A stretch of 64,000 nt of DNA from Saccharophagus degradans 2-40 (GTDB lineage: Bacteria > Pseudomonadota > Gammaproteobacteria > Pseudomonadales > Cellvibrionaceae). Below, piece after piece: positions 46,610 through 55,682 of the stretch. Within the stretch, counting starts at the first letter, position 1. The number at the start of each line of letters is the position of its first letter. The notes under the pieces were generated by a model, which made no database searches, was not told the origin of the DNA, and saw only the letters and a list, made by a program, of their open reading frames with translations. A program made the translations under genes and the position numbers. The DNA lies in assembly GCF_000013665.1 (NCBI RefSeq), contig NC_007912.1, positions 1,302,001-1,366,000 on the forward strand, written 5' to 3'.

Positions 46610-48712
46610 ATGAAAAACGTATTTAATACACAAAAAACCAAGCGGCATTGCAACTATGCCTATAACGCGAAAGCTGCCAAACCCTTCAGCCAAAAAGCAC
46701 TGGTACAAAAGTGTGCGGCTGCGGCATTGTCTGTTGGCTTACTGGGGGCCGTGGGTAATGCGTATGCAATATCCTGTTCGGCAACTGCTGATACCTGGGG
46801 TGGTGGCTATGTGCTAAATGTGACCGTTACTAACGACACAAATAATGCAATTAGCAATTGGGCGCTAGCTTTAAATTACGATCAAGCTGCAGCCATAACT
46901 AATTCGTGGAACGCGAGTGTGTCTGCAAATGGCAATGTGGTTAATGCTACCAACATTGGTTGGAATGGCAATTTAGCGGCTGGCCAAAGTACAAGTTTTG
47001 GTTTGCAAGGCACCTATACCGGCAACTTTAGTTTACCTGTCTGTGTTGGCCAGGGCCAAAGCTCTTCCTCTAGTAGCAGTACTAGTAGTAGTTCGTCCAG
47101 CTCTTCGAGTTCATCCAGCAGTTCATCTTCCAGCTCTTCAAGTAGTTCTTCAAGCAGCTCTAGTAGTTCTTCATCTTCTAGCTCATCGTCTTCGTCCACC
47201 AGTTCAACTGGTGGAAGTAGTGAGTTAACCATTCAAGAAGATAATAGCGGCTTTTGCGGGGTTGATGGTTCAATCGATTCCAATAATTCAGGCTTTACCG
47301 GAAGCGGCTTCGCCAATACCGATAACGCGACAGGCAAAAGCGTAGATTGGAGTGTGAGCGTTCCTTATAGTGGCAACTATTTGCTTGAATGGCGTTACGC
47401 AAATGGTTCCGGTAATAACCGTGCTGGCGCGATTGAAGTAAATGGTAACGCTCGTGGTAATCAAAGCTTTCCTACTACAGGGGCCTGGACTAGCTGGACA
47501 ACGGCAAGTGCTAACGTAAGTTTGGATGCAGGTACAAACTTAATTAGCTTGGTTGCATCTACGGGCGAAGGCTTAGGGAATATTGATTCACTTACTGTCA
47601 TTGGTAACGATATTCAGACCGGCGCTTGTGATTCTACAGGGTCTAGCTCTTCCAGTAGCTCTAGTTCCTCCAGTACTTCTAGCTCAAGTTCCAGCTCCAG
47701 TTCAAGTACCAGTAGTTCTAGCAGCGGTGCGCCCATGTTACCTCAAGCTGGGAACCCCATTAATGGCAAGTTTGGCAAATATAAATCTTGGCAAAAAGGA
47801 AGCTTGTCTGCCGATAAGCAATTTGCAGACATCCTTCTATCGCACCAATATACCAATGGCGGATTTCCCAAAAACCAAGCCTACGACAGTATGGGTAGCG
47901 GTGGTAACAGTGCGGGCACAATCGACAACGATGCCACAACAACAGAGTTGTTATTCTTAGCTGATGTGTACCAGCGTACTGGTGAAACCAAATACCGAGA
48001 CGGTGCGCGTAAAGCGTTAGATTTCCTTTTGGATATGCAGTATTCATCGGGCGGCTGGCCGCAATACTACCCTGTGCGCAGTGGCTACTACGAGCATGTA
48101 ACATTTAACGACGATGCAATGGCGCGAGTGCTAATTGTTTTAGATAAAGCGAAACAAGGTGTGGCGCCGCTAAATGGCGATCTATTAACATCTAACCAGC
48201 GTGCGCGTTTAAGCAGTGCGGTTAATAAGGGCGTGGATTACATTCTTAAATCGCAGTGGCGTCAAAACGGAACCTTAACTGTTTGGTGTGCGCAACATGG
48301 TAAAGATGATTATCTACCTAAAAAGGCGCGTGCTTACGAGCTGGAATCGTTGAGTGGTAGCGAATCGGTATTGGTAGTTGCATTCCTTATGTCTCAACCT
48401 CAAACCCCTGAAATTAAAACGGCGGTTAAGGCTGCTATCAATTGGTTTAGAAGCCCCAATACTTACTTAGCTGGTTACACTTACGATTCATCTAGAAAAG
48501 GCGACGGCAACAGCCCCATCGTCGCGAAAAGCGGTAGTAAAATGTGGTATCGCTTCTACGACCTAAATACTAACCGTGGCTTCTTCAGTGATAGAGATAG
48601 CAGAAAAGTTTACGATATTTTAGATATTTCTACAGAGCGTAAAGATGGCTATCGTTGGGGCGGTGATTATGGCTCCGGCATCATTAGTTACGCGGAAAGC
48701 GTTGGTTACTAA
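46610..48712 (+). CDS. Secreted modular pectate lyase (CBM2, CBM35-like, PL10)
   Basis: 700 residues from ATG 46610 (TGAGGA 7 bp upstream). The protein cleaves de-esterified pectin by beta-elimination outside the cell. Order: long signal peptide (1-53, cleaved after NAYA); CBM2 cellulose/xylan-binding module (54-149) with the terminal Cys pair; poly-Ser linker (~150-207); a CBM35/CBM6-like module (~208-345, FCGVDGSIDS to IDSLTVIGND); second poly-Ser linker; PL10 catalytic domain (~385-700, with GTIDNDATTTELLFLADVYQ, GGWPQYYPV, and YEHVTFNDDAM). The linkers are typical of Saccharophagus/Teredinibacter. A terminator follows 28 bp after the stop. Confidence 0.92.
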   Translation: MKNVFNTQKTKRHCNYAYNAKAAKPFSQKALVQKCAAAALSVGLLGAVGNAYAISCSATADTWGGGYVLNVTVTNDTNNAISNWALALNYDQAAAITNSWNASVSANGNVVNATNIGWNGNLAAGQSTSFGLQGTYTGNFSLPVCVGQGQSSSSSSSTSSSSSSSSSSSSSSSSSSSSSSSSSSSSSSSSSSSSSSTSSTGGSSELTIQEDNSGFCGVDGSIDSNNSGFTGSGFANTDNATGKSVDWSVSVPYSGNYLLEWRYANGSGNNRAGAIEVNGNARGNQSFPTTGAWTSWTTASANVSLDAGTNLISLVASTGEGLGNIDSLTVIGNDIQTGACDSTGSSSSSSSSSSSTSSSSSSSSSSTSSSSSGAPMLPQAGNPINGKFGKYKSWQKGSLSADKQFADILLSHQYTNGGFPKNQAYDSMGSGGNSAGTIDNDATTTELLFLADVYQRTGETKYRDGARKALDFLLDMQYSSGGWPQYYPVRSGYYEHVTFNDDAMARVLIVLDKAKQGVAPLNGDLLTSNQRARLSSAVNKGVDYILKSQWRQNGTLTVWCAQHGKDDYLPKKARAYELESLSGSESVLVVAFLMSQPQTPEIKTAVKAAINWFRSPNTYLAGYTYDSSRKGDGNSPIVAKSGSKMWYRFYDLNTNRGFFSDRDSRKVYDILDISTERKDGYRWGGDYGSGIISYAESVGY
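47060..47220. repeat. Poly-serine linker coding repeat
   Basis: About 50 residues almost all Ser, encoded by mixed Ser codons (AGC, AGT, TCT, TCC, TCA, TCG). A second, shorter Ser stretch is at 47640-47735. Codon mixing means the DNA is not a pure microsatellite and the linker is kept at the protein level. Confidence 0.9.
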
Positions 48713-48739
48713 TCGCCAATCTTTTTAGCAGCGTTCACT

Positions 48740-48764
48740 AAGGCACCTCCGGGTGCCTTTTTTA
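48740..48764 (+). terminator. Rho-independent terminator after pectate lyase
   Basis: AAGGCACC, TCC-type loop, GGGTGCCTTTTTTAT. Eight-base-pair stem with six T, 28 bp after the stop codon. Confidence 0.9.
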
Positions 48765-48983
48765 TATATGTAGAGCGCGAGCGAAGAGAGTCTTTTGGAG
48801 GATACAGGTGAGGGAAGTCGTTCCTGAAAAACGAGCACCACGTCACTCGGGAAGTAGAAGCTAGATTTTGAAGCCTAAGTAAAGTGCTTCAATGAAAGAA
48901 AATGAGTATACGTTTTAGTGAAATAACTTATTAATAAAATCAATAGATAATAATCGGTGTTTTTCGTTTTTATAGGCGTTTTA

Positions 48984-49985
48984 TCAAGGTAGGGCTTTAT
49001 GGATGGTAAGGCTTTTGGATTGCAGGTAGTGAGCGTAAAAGTAAGATTCTATTCTGCTCGCATCCGACTGTGTAAGCAGATGGTTATTTAGTAAAAAAAT
49101 ATGTGCATTTGCGGGTAGCGTATAGTGTACTGCTTGGGCAAAGTTATCGTAAAAAATAGTCTCGGCCTTTCCTGTTTCAAACAAACGGCTTACGCCATAA
49201 ATTACCCTGTAGCTAATGTGCTTAGGTTGCTTCGTTATGTTTATAAAAACGGGGTTGGGGTAAAAAATATAGAGGTTTGGCACAATGGCTAAGTCTTGAT
49301 TATTGGCCTTGGCTTGCTCGAGTATTTGGTCAATTTCCAGCACGCTTAAAGGTAGGCACTGAAATCGTTTTTTTTCTAGCATAAGCAATAAGCGGTCTAC
49401 CGAGCTAGCTGTGATAAGCGATAAACCCGCGGCAGGGTAAATTTGCGCTTCTGCCCAGCCTACACCTTGGCCAAAACGTATTTTATTAAAACGCTCAATT
49501 GAGGAAACATTACTTAATAGAGGTATATTGCTTTTATGGGTTAAACATTGCCTTAAGCCGTGCAGCGACCTCAAAAACGGTAATAACAGCCGTTCTATAT
49601 CTGCATCTAGCGTTTCTAGCTCAACCGATATACCTGCACTAAAACCTGTACTGATTTTACCGTTGGAAATTTGCCAAATGGTTCTGCTAGAAGAGAGGCC
49701 TGTATTGGATAGTTGTAAATCGTAATCGCCATAAAGTGTACGGCTTTCTTCTAAAGCAGCTTTAAGCAATGCAACTTGGTACTTGACTTGGTTGTCGCTC
49801 CAGCCATCGGTTGAGTGAGTGATTGTATCTATTGCTTTATTATTGCTTGCGGCGAACACACCTGCGCAAGCTAAATGGCTTAGTAGCAGGGGCAGAAAAA
49901 ATTGTTTTATACAGCTATAAAAGCCCATCGAGGTTAGCCGCTTATAAATAAAAGTATCATCTTGTAATTCTAGCGTATAAATCAT
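48984..49985 (-). CDS. Periplasmic type-2 binding-like protein (paralogue B)
   Basis: 333 residues. The hydrophobic stretch FYSCIKQFFLPLLLSHLACAGVFA near residues 22-45 reads as a signal peptide, possibly a lipoprotein signal (Cys in HLAC, near residue 40). The mature part is related to the binding-like protein at 4204-5121 (GQGVGWAEAQIY, FQCLPLSVLEID, LAIVPNLYIFYPNPVFI). A later Met (MGFYSCIKQFF, residue 21) may be the true start. No transporter genes lie next to it. Function unknown; a sensory or orphan ligand-binding role is possible. Confidence 0.6.
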   Translation of the reverse strand: MIYTLELQDDTFIYKRLTSMGFYSCIKQFFLPLLLSHLACAGVFAASNNKAIDTITHSTDGWSDNQVKYQVALLKAALEESRTLYGDYDLQLSNTGLSSSRTIWQISNGKISTGFSAGISVELETLDADIERLLLPFLRSLHGLRQCLTHKSNIPLLSNVSSIERFNKIRFGQGVGWAEAQIYPAAGLSLITASSVDRLLLMLEKKRFQCLPLSVLEIDQILEQAKANNQDLAIVPNLYIFYPNPVFINITKQPKHISYRVIYGVSRLFETGKAETIFYDNFAQAVHYTLPANAHIFLLNNHLLTQSDASRIESYFYAHYLQSKSLTIHKALP

Positions 49986-50128
49986 TATTAATATTGAGCT
50001 TCAGCGGCATGTAGCGCTGAGTATTAGACCGAAACCTTATATCAAATAAACGTTTTGATGCTGAAGCGAATATCTTTAATAGAAAGGCGCAAAGCTCTCG
50101 CGGTGTGATGTGCGAAAGTGGTGGAGGT

Positions 50129-50710
50129 GTAGTGCTTTATGGGTGGAAACAAAAAAGGCAGAGCTTTTTTGGCTCTGCCTTCATTAATTGGTGCCCAGGA
50201 CGATGTGCAGGAAGCACAAGTACCGCGAAGCGCATGGATGCGCGAGAGCGGTTAGGACGTAGTACTCGTATGGGCGGAAACGAAAAAAGGCAGAGCTTTT
50301 TTGGCTCTGCCTTCATTAATTGGTGCCCAGGACGATGTGCAGGAAGCACAAGTACCGCGAAGCGCATGGATGCGCGAGAGCGGTTAGGGCGTAGTGCTCG
50401 TATGGGCGGAAATAAAAAAAGGCAGAGCTGTTTGGCTCTGTCTTCATTAATTGGTGCCCAGGACGATGTGCAGGAAGCGCAAGTACCGCGAAGCGTATGG
50501 ATGCGCGAGAGCGGTTAGGACGTAGTGCTCGTATGGGCGGAAATAAAAAAGGCAGAGCTGTTTGGCTCTGCCTTCATTAATTGGTGCCCAGGACGATGTG
50601 CAGGAAGCGCAAGTACCGCGAAGCGTATGGATGCGCGAGAGCGGTTAGGACGTAGTGCTCGTATGGGCGGAAATAAAAAAGGCAGAGCTGTTTGGCTCTG
50701 CCTTCATTAA
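50129..50710 (-). repeat. ~130-bp tandem repeats carrying tRNA-Leu 3' end and terminators
   Basis: Four complete units of 130-132 bp plus a partial one. The 3'-end sequence TCCTGGGCACCA of tRNA-Leu recurs at 50188, 50320, 50451 and 50581 (+ strand start of TTGGTGCCC), and each is followed on the minus strand by ATTAATGAAGGCAGAGC...GCTCTGCCTTTTTT, a strong terminator. The remaining ~70 bp per unit (conserved ACCGC...GCGGT) is non-coding. The third unit's hairpin has a base change (TCTGTC). Units are near identical, so the array is recent or kept uniform by recombination. It recalls the E. coli tyrT downstream repeats. Confidence 0.9.
50674..50702 (-). terminator. Terminator of tRNA-Leu
   Basis: On the minus strand GGCAGAGC, CAAACA loop, GCTCTGCC followed by six T, 9 bp after the tRNA CCA end. 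Same hairpin is repeated in each ~130-bp unit further downstream. Confidence 0.88.
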
Positions 50711-50711
50711 T

Positions 50712-50798
50712 TGGTGCCCAGGAGAGGACTTGAACCTCCACGGGGTTGCCCCCACCAGCACCTGAAGCTGGCGTGTCTACCAATTTCACCACCTGGGC
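50712..50798 (-). tRNA. tRNA-Leu (anticodon CAG)
   Basis: 87 nt including the encoded CCA. The minus strand begins GCCCAGGTGGTGAAATTGGT and ends TCCTGGGCACCA; the acceptor arms pair. The anticodon stem CCAGC/GCTGG encloses TTCAGGT, giving anticodon CAG, which reads CUG. A long variable arm (TGGGGGCAACCCCG) marks it as a class II leucine tRNA. The T loop GGTTCAAGTCC is standard. It is transcribed away from rnr. Confidence 0.97.
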
Positions 50799-50856
50799 GT
50801 GAGCGTGTTTTGCCGCTTATCAATGATTCTGATCGTGCAGTAGCTCAAGGCCGCGC

Positions 50857-50885
50857 ACTATAGGGCCGGCGCTTTTTATTGTCAA
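50857..50885 (-). promoter_or_regulatory. Promoter of tRNA-Leu with GC-rich discriminator
   Basis: On the minus strand TTGACA (50880-50885), 17-bp spacer, TATAGT (50857-50862), followed by GCGCGGCC. Near-consensus sigma-70 promoter. The GC-rich discriminator is typical of promoters repressed by ppGpp (stringent control), as expected for a stable RNA. The tRNA starts about 58 bp downstream. Confidence 0.88.
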
Positions 50886-51056
50886 TATGGGGTTTTGGGT
50901 CTTTTTAGGGGGCTATTTGGCCACATTTGTTGCGCTGCAGCGCCTGTTCACTCTTTAGTGTGAGTATTTTCTGTTATAGTGAGTACTACTGCACTTTAAG
51001 CGCACAGCGCAAACAGGTGCGTTTTTGATTCTTTTCTTATATAAGTAGGACACTAC

Positions 51057-53870
51057 GTGAGTAACAAGGCTGTCCCGACAGACCCCCACGCACGCCGAGA
51101 GGCGGAAAAATACGAAAACCCCATTGCTAGCCGCGAGCTAATTCTGGAATACCTAGAACAGGCCGATGGCCCAATGAGTCATCGCGCGTTGTGCCGCGCA
51201 TTAAAGCTTACAGACGAAGACCATATTGAAGCATTGCGTCGCCGCTTAATCGCCATGGAGCGCGATGGTCAGCTGGTGTCTAATCGCAAGGGCGCCTACG
51301 GCAGCGTAAACAAAATGGACTTGATCCGCGGTAAGGTGCAAGGGCATCGCGACGGGTTTGGGTTTGTTATACCTACCGATGGCAGCGACGACATTTATGT
51401 ATCTAACCGTGAAATGCGCAAAGTATTTAGCGGCGATGAAGTGTTGGTGCGCGCCGATGGCTACGACATAAAAGGTCGCCGCGAAGGTGCCATTGTTGAG
51501 GTGTTAGTACACAACACTCAAACAGTAGTGGGTAAATATTTTAATGAAGGCGGCATACATTTTGTGCGGCCTGATAACCCCCGTATAGGGCACGACATTA
51601 TGTTGCCCGCAGACCAAACTAACGGCGCAAAACCAGGGCAAATTGTTGAAGCCGAGGTAGTGCGTCAGCCCGAAAGGCGCAGGCCGCCTTCTGGTTCAAT
51701 TAAAGCCGTGTTGGGCGACCATATGGCGCCGGGTATGGAAATCGACGTTGCAATTCGCTCTTACGACTTGCCCCACGAATGGCCAAAGGCGCTCGAGGCC
51801 GAAATAGCCGCATATGGCCGTGAAGTTGAAGAGGCCGACAAACTAAACCGTCACGACCTGCGCAAGTTGCCGTTTGTAACCATTGACGGTGAAGATGCAC
51901 GAGATTTTGACGATGCTGTTTATTGCGAGCCTCTTAAATCTGGAGGTTGGCGTTTATTTGTGGCCATTGCGGATGTATCTCACTATGTTGCGGTAGGTAG
52001 CGAGCTAGATAAAGAAGCAACTTCGCGCGGCAATTCGGTCTACTTCCCCGATTATGTATTGCCAATGTTGCCAGAGGTTCTTTCCAATGGTTTGTGCTCG
52101 CTTAACCCCGATGTAGATCGGTTGTGTATGGTCTGCGAAATGACCATAAGCGCAAAAGGTAAAGTTAGTAGCTATGCATTTTTTGAAGCTGTTATGCATT
52201 CCCATGCGCGCTTAACTTATACTCAAGTTGGTAAAGTTTTGGCGGAGCGCGGCAATAAAAATAGCGGCGCACGCAAACAGTACGCGAAGTTGTTGCCACA
52301 GCTTGACGCACTGCACGACCTTTACACAATATTCCGAGAACAGCGAGATTTGCGCGGCGCGATTGATTTTGAAACAAAAGAAACGCGCATATTGTTTGAC
52401 GAAAATCGAAAAATTAAAGACATTGTTCCCGTTGAACGCAATGATGCACACAAACTTATTGAAGAGTGCATGCTTGCCGCAAACGTTAGTGCTGCTAAGT
52501 TTTTATCTTCTTTAGAAGTGCCTGCACTTTACCGTGTGCACGAAGGCCCAAAAGCAGAAAAAATTGCATTACTGCATGAATATTTGGGTGAGCTAGGCCT
52601 AAGTATGCGCGGTAGTGATGAAGTAACTCCGCAAGATTATCAATATGTGCTGGAGCAAATAGAGGGCCGCCCAGACGCGCATATTATCCAAATGGTTATG
52701 CTGCGCAGTATGAATCAAGCGGTATATCAAGCGGATAATAAGGGCCACTTTGGCTTGGCCTATTCCGAATACGCGCACTTTACTTCGCCTATTCGCCGCT
52801 ACCCCGATCTACTTGTGCATCGTGCAATTCGCAGTGTTATCCGGTCTAACTTAGATACCAATAAAGTTAAACGCGTAGAGCAAACCCCTGTTGTAGCGAA
52901 AGAAACGTTTTACCCCTATACGCCTGGTGATTTAGCGAGCTTAGGTGAGCAGTGCTCCACCACAGAGCGCCGTGCCGATGAAGCAACGCGCGACGTGATG
53001 AGCTGGCTAAAATGCGAATATCTACAAGATAAAGTCGGCGATGAGTTTGAAGGTGTTGTAAGCGCGGTAACTGGCTTTGGTTTATTTGTAGAGCTAAGTG
53101 ATGTGTATGTGGAAGGCTTGGTGCACATTACCGCACTGCCGCAAGATTACTATCACTTTGAACCCGCTCGACACCGCTTAGTAGGGGAGCGCACACGCAC
53201 CACCTTTAAGCTGGGCGACTCGCTAACTGTGCGAGTTGTTCGTGTGGATTTAGACGAGCGCAAAATCGATTTTGAATTAATAGGTGCAAAAACTGGCAGA
53301 AAAGCAAAGCCTAAAGCCAGTAGCAAGGCCAAGGCAATGGCCAAAGATTACGAAGCCGCGCAGGCGCGCAAGCCGCGTAAGCGCAAACCAAAAGCGAACT
53401 CGCCCGAGCCTGCAGCACCTGTTAAAAAAGCGAGTGCCGCTAGCCGTATAATAGCCGGTGTAAAAAATGCTGCTGCAAACTTGCTTGGCCGCGGCAAAGC
53501 TAAAAAAGCCGAAGAGGGCGCGCCAATAAAAAAAGCTAAGCCCTCTGATACCAAGGCGACGCAAGAGCGAAAATCGACATCGGTTGAGAGCGCGAATACG
53601 GGCGAAAAAGCAAAACCCAAGTCGCGTGCGGGTAGAAGTAGGCCCAAAGCTCGATCGAAAGCGCAGCCCAAAAAAGGGGCTAAAGGCGAAGCATCCTCAG
53701 CGCCAAAGACTCGCGGGGCTTCCGCTAAAAAAACAGCTAAACCAACGTCTAATCCTAAGCCAGGTGCGAAAGCTGCGGCAAAACCTAAGGCAAAAACAAA
53801 GCCTGCTGCTAAGGCTCGCACCACCAAAAAACCGGCTGCTAAACGTGCAGCTCCTAGAAAATCAGAGTAA
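51057..53870 (+). CDS. rnr: Ribonuclease R
   Basis: 937 residues, GTG start (TAGGACACTAC upstream). RNase R degrades structured RNA 3' to 5' in mRNA and rRNA turnover. N-terminal helix-turn-helix RNase B OB regions (residues ~20-240), the RNB catalytic domain from ~250 with the DARDFDDAVYCE catalytic aspartates near 280, and an S1 domain (~650-735: FEGVVSAVTGFGLFVELSDVYVEGLVH). From ~740 on, a ~195-residue Lys/Ala/Pro-rich basic tail extends beyond the 813-residue E. coli enzyme, probably RNA- or ribosome-binding. rlmB starts 12 bp later, the usual rnr-rlmB operon. Confidence 0.95.
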   Translation: MSNKAVPTDPHARREAEKYENPIASRELILEYLEQADGPMSHRALCRALKLTDEDHIEALRRRLIAMERDGQLVSNRKGAYGSVNKMDLIRGKVQGHRDGFGFVIPTDGSDDIYVSNREMRKVFSGDEVLVRADGYDIKGRREGAIVEVLVHNTQTVVGKYFNEGGIHFVRPDNPRIGHDIMLPADQTNGAKPGQIVEAEVVRQPERRRPPSGSIKAVLGDHMAPGMEIDVAIRSYDLPHEWPKALEAEIAAYGREVEEADKLNRHDLRKLPFVTIDGEDARDFDDAVYCEPLKSGGWRLFVAIADVSHYVAVGSELDKEATSRGNSVYFPDYVLPMLPEVLSNGLCSLNPDVDRLCMVCEMTISAKGKVSSYAFFEAVMHSHARLTYTQVGKVLAERGNKNSGARKQYAKLLPQLDALHDLYTIFREQRDLRGAIDFETKETRILFDENRKIKDIVPVERNDAHKLIEECMLAANVSAAKFLSSLEVPALYRVHEGPKAEKIALLHEYLGELGLSMRGSDEVTPQDYQYVLEQIEGRPDAHIIQMVMLRSMNQAVYQADNKGHFGLAYSEYAHFTSPIRRYPDLLVHRAIRSVIRSNLDTNKVKRVEQTPVVAKETFYPYTPGDLASLGEQCSTTERRADEATRDVMSWLKCEYLQDKVGDEFEGVVSAVTGFGLFVELSDVYVEGLVHITALPQDYYHFEPARHRLVGERTRTTFKLGDSLTVRVVRVDLDERKIDFELIGAKTGRKAKPKASSKAKAMAKDYEAAQARKPRKRKPKANSPEPAAPVKKASAASRIIAGVKNAAANLLGRGKAKKAEEGAPIKKAKPSDTKATQERKSTSVESANTGEKAKPKSRAGRSRPKARSKAQPKKGAKGEASSAPKTRGASAKKTAKPTSNPKPGAKAAAKPKAKTKPAAKARTTKKPAAKRAAPRKSE

Positions 53871-53882
53871 GTAAAAACGTAC

Positions 53883-54629
53883 ATGGTTAAACAAGAAATA
53901 ATTTTTGGCTTGCACGCGGTGCAGTCGCTACTTAAAGCAAGCCCGCAGCGCATACAAGAAATTTGGATAGTACGCGGTAGGCAAGATGCCAGGGTGCAAA
54001 AAGTATTATCAGCTGCGCAGGCGGCAGGTATAAAAGTATTGCCGCAAGATAAAAAAAGCATGGATTCAGTTTCCGCAGATGGCAATCATCAAGGTGTATT
54101 GGCCTATGCGAAAGAAGGGCAGAGCTACACAGAAAATGATTTGTACCCGCTTATCGAAGCCATTGAGGGTGACCCGCTAATTGTTGTGTTGGATGGCGTT
54201 ACCGACCCGCATAATTTGGGGGCATGTTTGCGCTCTGCCGATGCCGCTGGAGCACACGCGTTAATAGTGCCAAAAGATAACTCCGTAGGCTTAACAGAAG
54301 TTGCGCGCAAAGTGGCTTGTGGGGCCGCGGATAATGTTCCGCTAATTGTGGTTACAAACTTGGCGCGTTGCCTTAAAAAAATGCAAGAGCAAGGCCTGTG
54401 GGTTGCAGGTACAACCGGTGATACAGATAAAAGTATTTACGATGTGGATTTAACCGGCCCGCGCGTAATAGTGATGGGCGCAGAAGGCACCGGTATGCGC
54501 AGGCTTACCACGGAAACCTGTGACGATTTGGTAAAAATCCCCATGTTAGGCAGTGTTACAAGCTTGAACGTGTCGGTAGCGACAGGTGTGGTGTTGTTCG
54601 AGGTAGTGCGTCAGCGACAAGCAAAATAG
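53883..54629 (+). CDS. rlmB: 23S rRNA (guanosine(2251)-2'-O)-methyltransferase RlmB
   Basis: 248 residues, the usual SpoU/TrmH length. N-terminal substrate-binding domain (FGLHAVQSLLKASPQRI), then SPOUT knot motifs DPHNLGACLRSADAAGAHALI (motif 1), VMGAEGTGMRR (motif 2) and the C-terminal IPMLGSVTSLNVSVATGVVLFE (motif 3). It methylates the ribose of G2251 in the peptidyl-transferase P loop. 12 bp after rnr, so co-transcribed. Confidence 0.96.
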   Translation: MVKQEIIFGLHAVQSLLKASPQRIQEIWIVRGRQDARVQKVLSAAQAAGIKVLPQDKKSMDSVSADGNHQGVLAYAKEGQSYTENDLYPLIEAIEGDPLIVVLDGVTDPHNLGACLRSADAAGAHALIVPKDNSVGLTEVARKVACGAADNVPLIVVTNLARCLKKMQEQGLWVAGTTGDTDKSIYDVDLTGPRVIVMGAEGTGMRRLTTETCDDLVKIPMLGSVTSLNVSVATGVVLFEVVRQRQAK

Positions 54630-54745
54630 GCGCTTGTTATATTAAAGGAGGGGGCGGGCATATTTAGGCCACCCCATTTACTACAAACACGGTATTTGCT
54701 TAAGTGGGGTCTACATTCTTTAGGTCGCTGCTTGTTATTAATCTC

Positions 54746-55564
54746 ATGACCCAATCTAGTTGGCCTTCCTTTTTTTCTTACCCAGTTATCGCTACTGTAG
54801 CGTTATGTTGTGTGGCGTTGCTGGGGTTGTTGCTTGGCTGGCTACCTCTAAGCGTTGTTGGGTTACTTGTTCTGTTTATTGCGGCCTTGGCTGCGTTTCA
54901 TTTTGCTCGCAATCGGGCAGCATGGGTGAAGGTGCTGCTGTGGTTACCGCTGTTGCCCTTAGGGCTAGCCATTGCGTTAATGCGGCCTGAGGGCTTTAGT
55001 TACCCCTTAGTTTTTAGCATGAATGAACTCTACCCTGGTGGTAAATCGTTTGACCTGCATATTAATATGGCAAAAGCATTGGCGGGCTATGCAGTAGTTA
55101 TTTGGCTATTAGGCAGTGTGCCTAAGCAAATGCTTGTTACAGGTTGGCAGGTTTTCGTTTGGCCTATTTTATTGGCTGGGGTTGTGCTGGGCGTTGCCAT
55201 ACCTTTGCTGGGCTTAGAGTGGCAGCCTAAATGGGGTTTGCACGCAATTTGGTTTTTGCTTGTTAATTTACTGGTCACTTGCGTTGCAGAAGAAAGCTTT
55301 ATGCGGCTACTGGTGCAAGGGCCATTGCAGCGTGCTTTACAGCGATTTGGTGCTGCCCCTGCTGCGTTTATCGCACTGACTGTAACAGCCGTACTTTTTG
55401 CTGCAGCCCATAGCCCGCAGGGCGCGCATGCGTGGGCTATTTACTTGGTGGCCGGTTGCGCATATGGGGCTGCCTATACCCTCACTGGTCGTTTAAGTGT
55501 GGCCATTGCCATCCACTTTTTAGTGAATGCTGTGCATTATTTGCTGCTTTCCTATCCCCTATAG
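54746..55564 (+). CDS. CPBP-family intramembrane metalloprotease
   Basis: 272 residues from ATG 54746 (GTG 54704 would add 14). About eight hydrophobic segments. The CPBP (CAAX protease/bacteriocin-processing, Abi) motifs are present: EESFMRLLVQGPL near residue 185 (motif EExxxR), FAAAHSPQG (the HxxxG-like second motif) and AIHFLVNAVHYLL near the end (the final His). These are membrane-embedded glutamyl/metalloproteases that mature peptides or confer bacteriocin immunity in some bacteria. Substrate unknown. Located between rlmB and rpsF; no link to either is evident. Confidence 0.83.
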   Translation: MTQSSWPSFFSYPVIATVALCCVALLGLLLGWLPLSVVGLLVLFIAALAAFHFARNRAAWVKVLLWLPLLPLGLAIALMRPEGFSYPLVFSMNELYPGGKSFDLHINMAKALAGYAVVIWLLGSVPKQMLVTGWQVFVWPILLAGVVLGVAIPLLGLEWQPKWGLHAIWFLLVNLLVTCVAEESFMRLLVQGPLQRALQRFGAAPAAFIALTVTAVLFAAAHSPQGAHAWAIYLVAGCAYGAAYTLTGRLSVAIAIHFLVNAVHYLLLSYPL

Positions 55565-55583
55565 CTTGGCTCGATATAAGTGG

Positions 55584-55612
55584 TTGCATTTTGAACTATT
55601 AGCCCGTAGAAT
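55584..55612 (+). promoter_or_regulatory. Promoter of the rpsF operon
   Basis: TTGCAT (55584-55589), 17-bp spacer, TAGAAT (55607-55612), followed by the GC-rich TCGCCGCCC. A good sigma-70 match with a discriminator as in ribosomal protein promoters. Leader of ~85 bases precedes rpsF. Confidence 0.72.
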
Positions 55613-55682
55613 TCGCCGCCCTTAAACCCGTCGTGTATTACACGGCGATACTCCTTGTTTCACAGCAGATTTGTGCTGGAAA

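Noticed and set aside
50105-50710. Open reading frames running through the tRNA repeats
   Set aside because: They arise because the ~130-bp units contain few stops; translated products repeat terminator and tRNA sequence and are not protein-like.
50129-50710. CRISPR array
   Set aside because: Units are ~130 bp and near identical throughout, with no short repeat/unique spacer pattern; the repeated parts are tRNA end and terminator.
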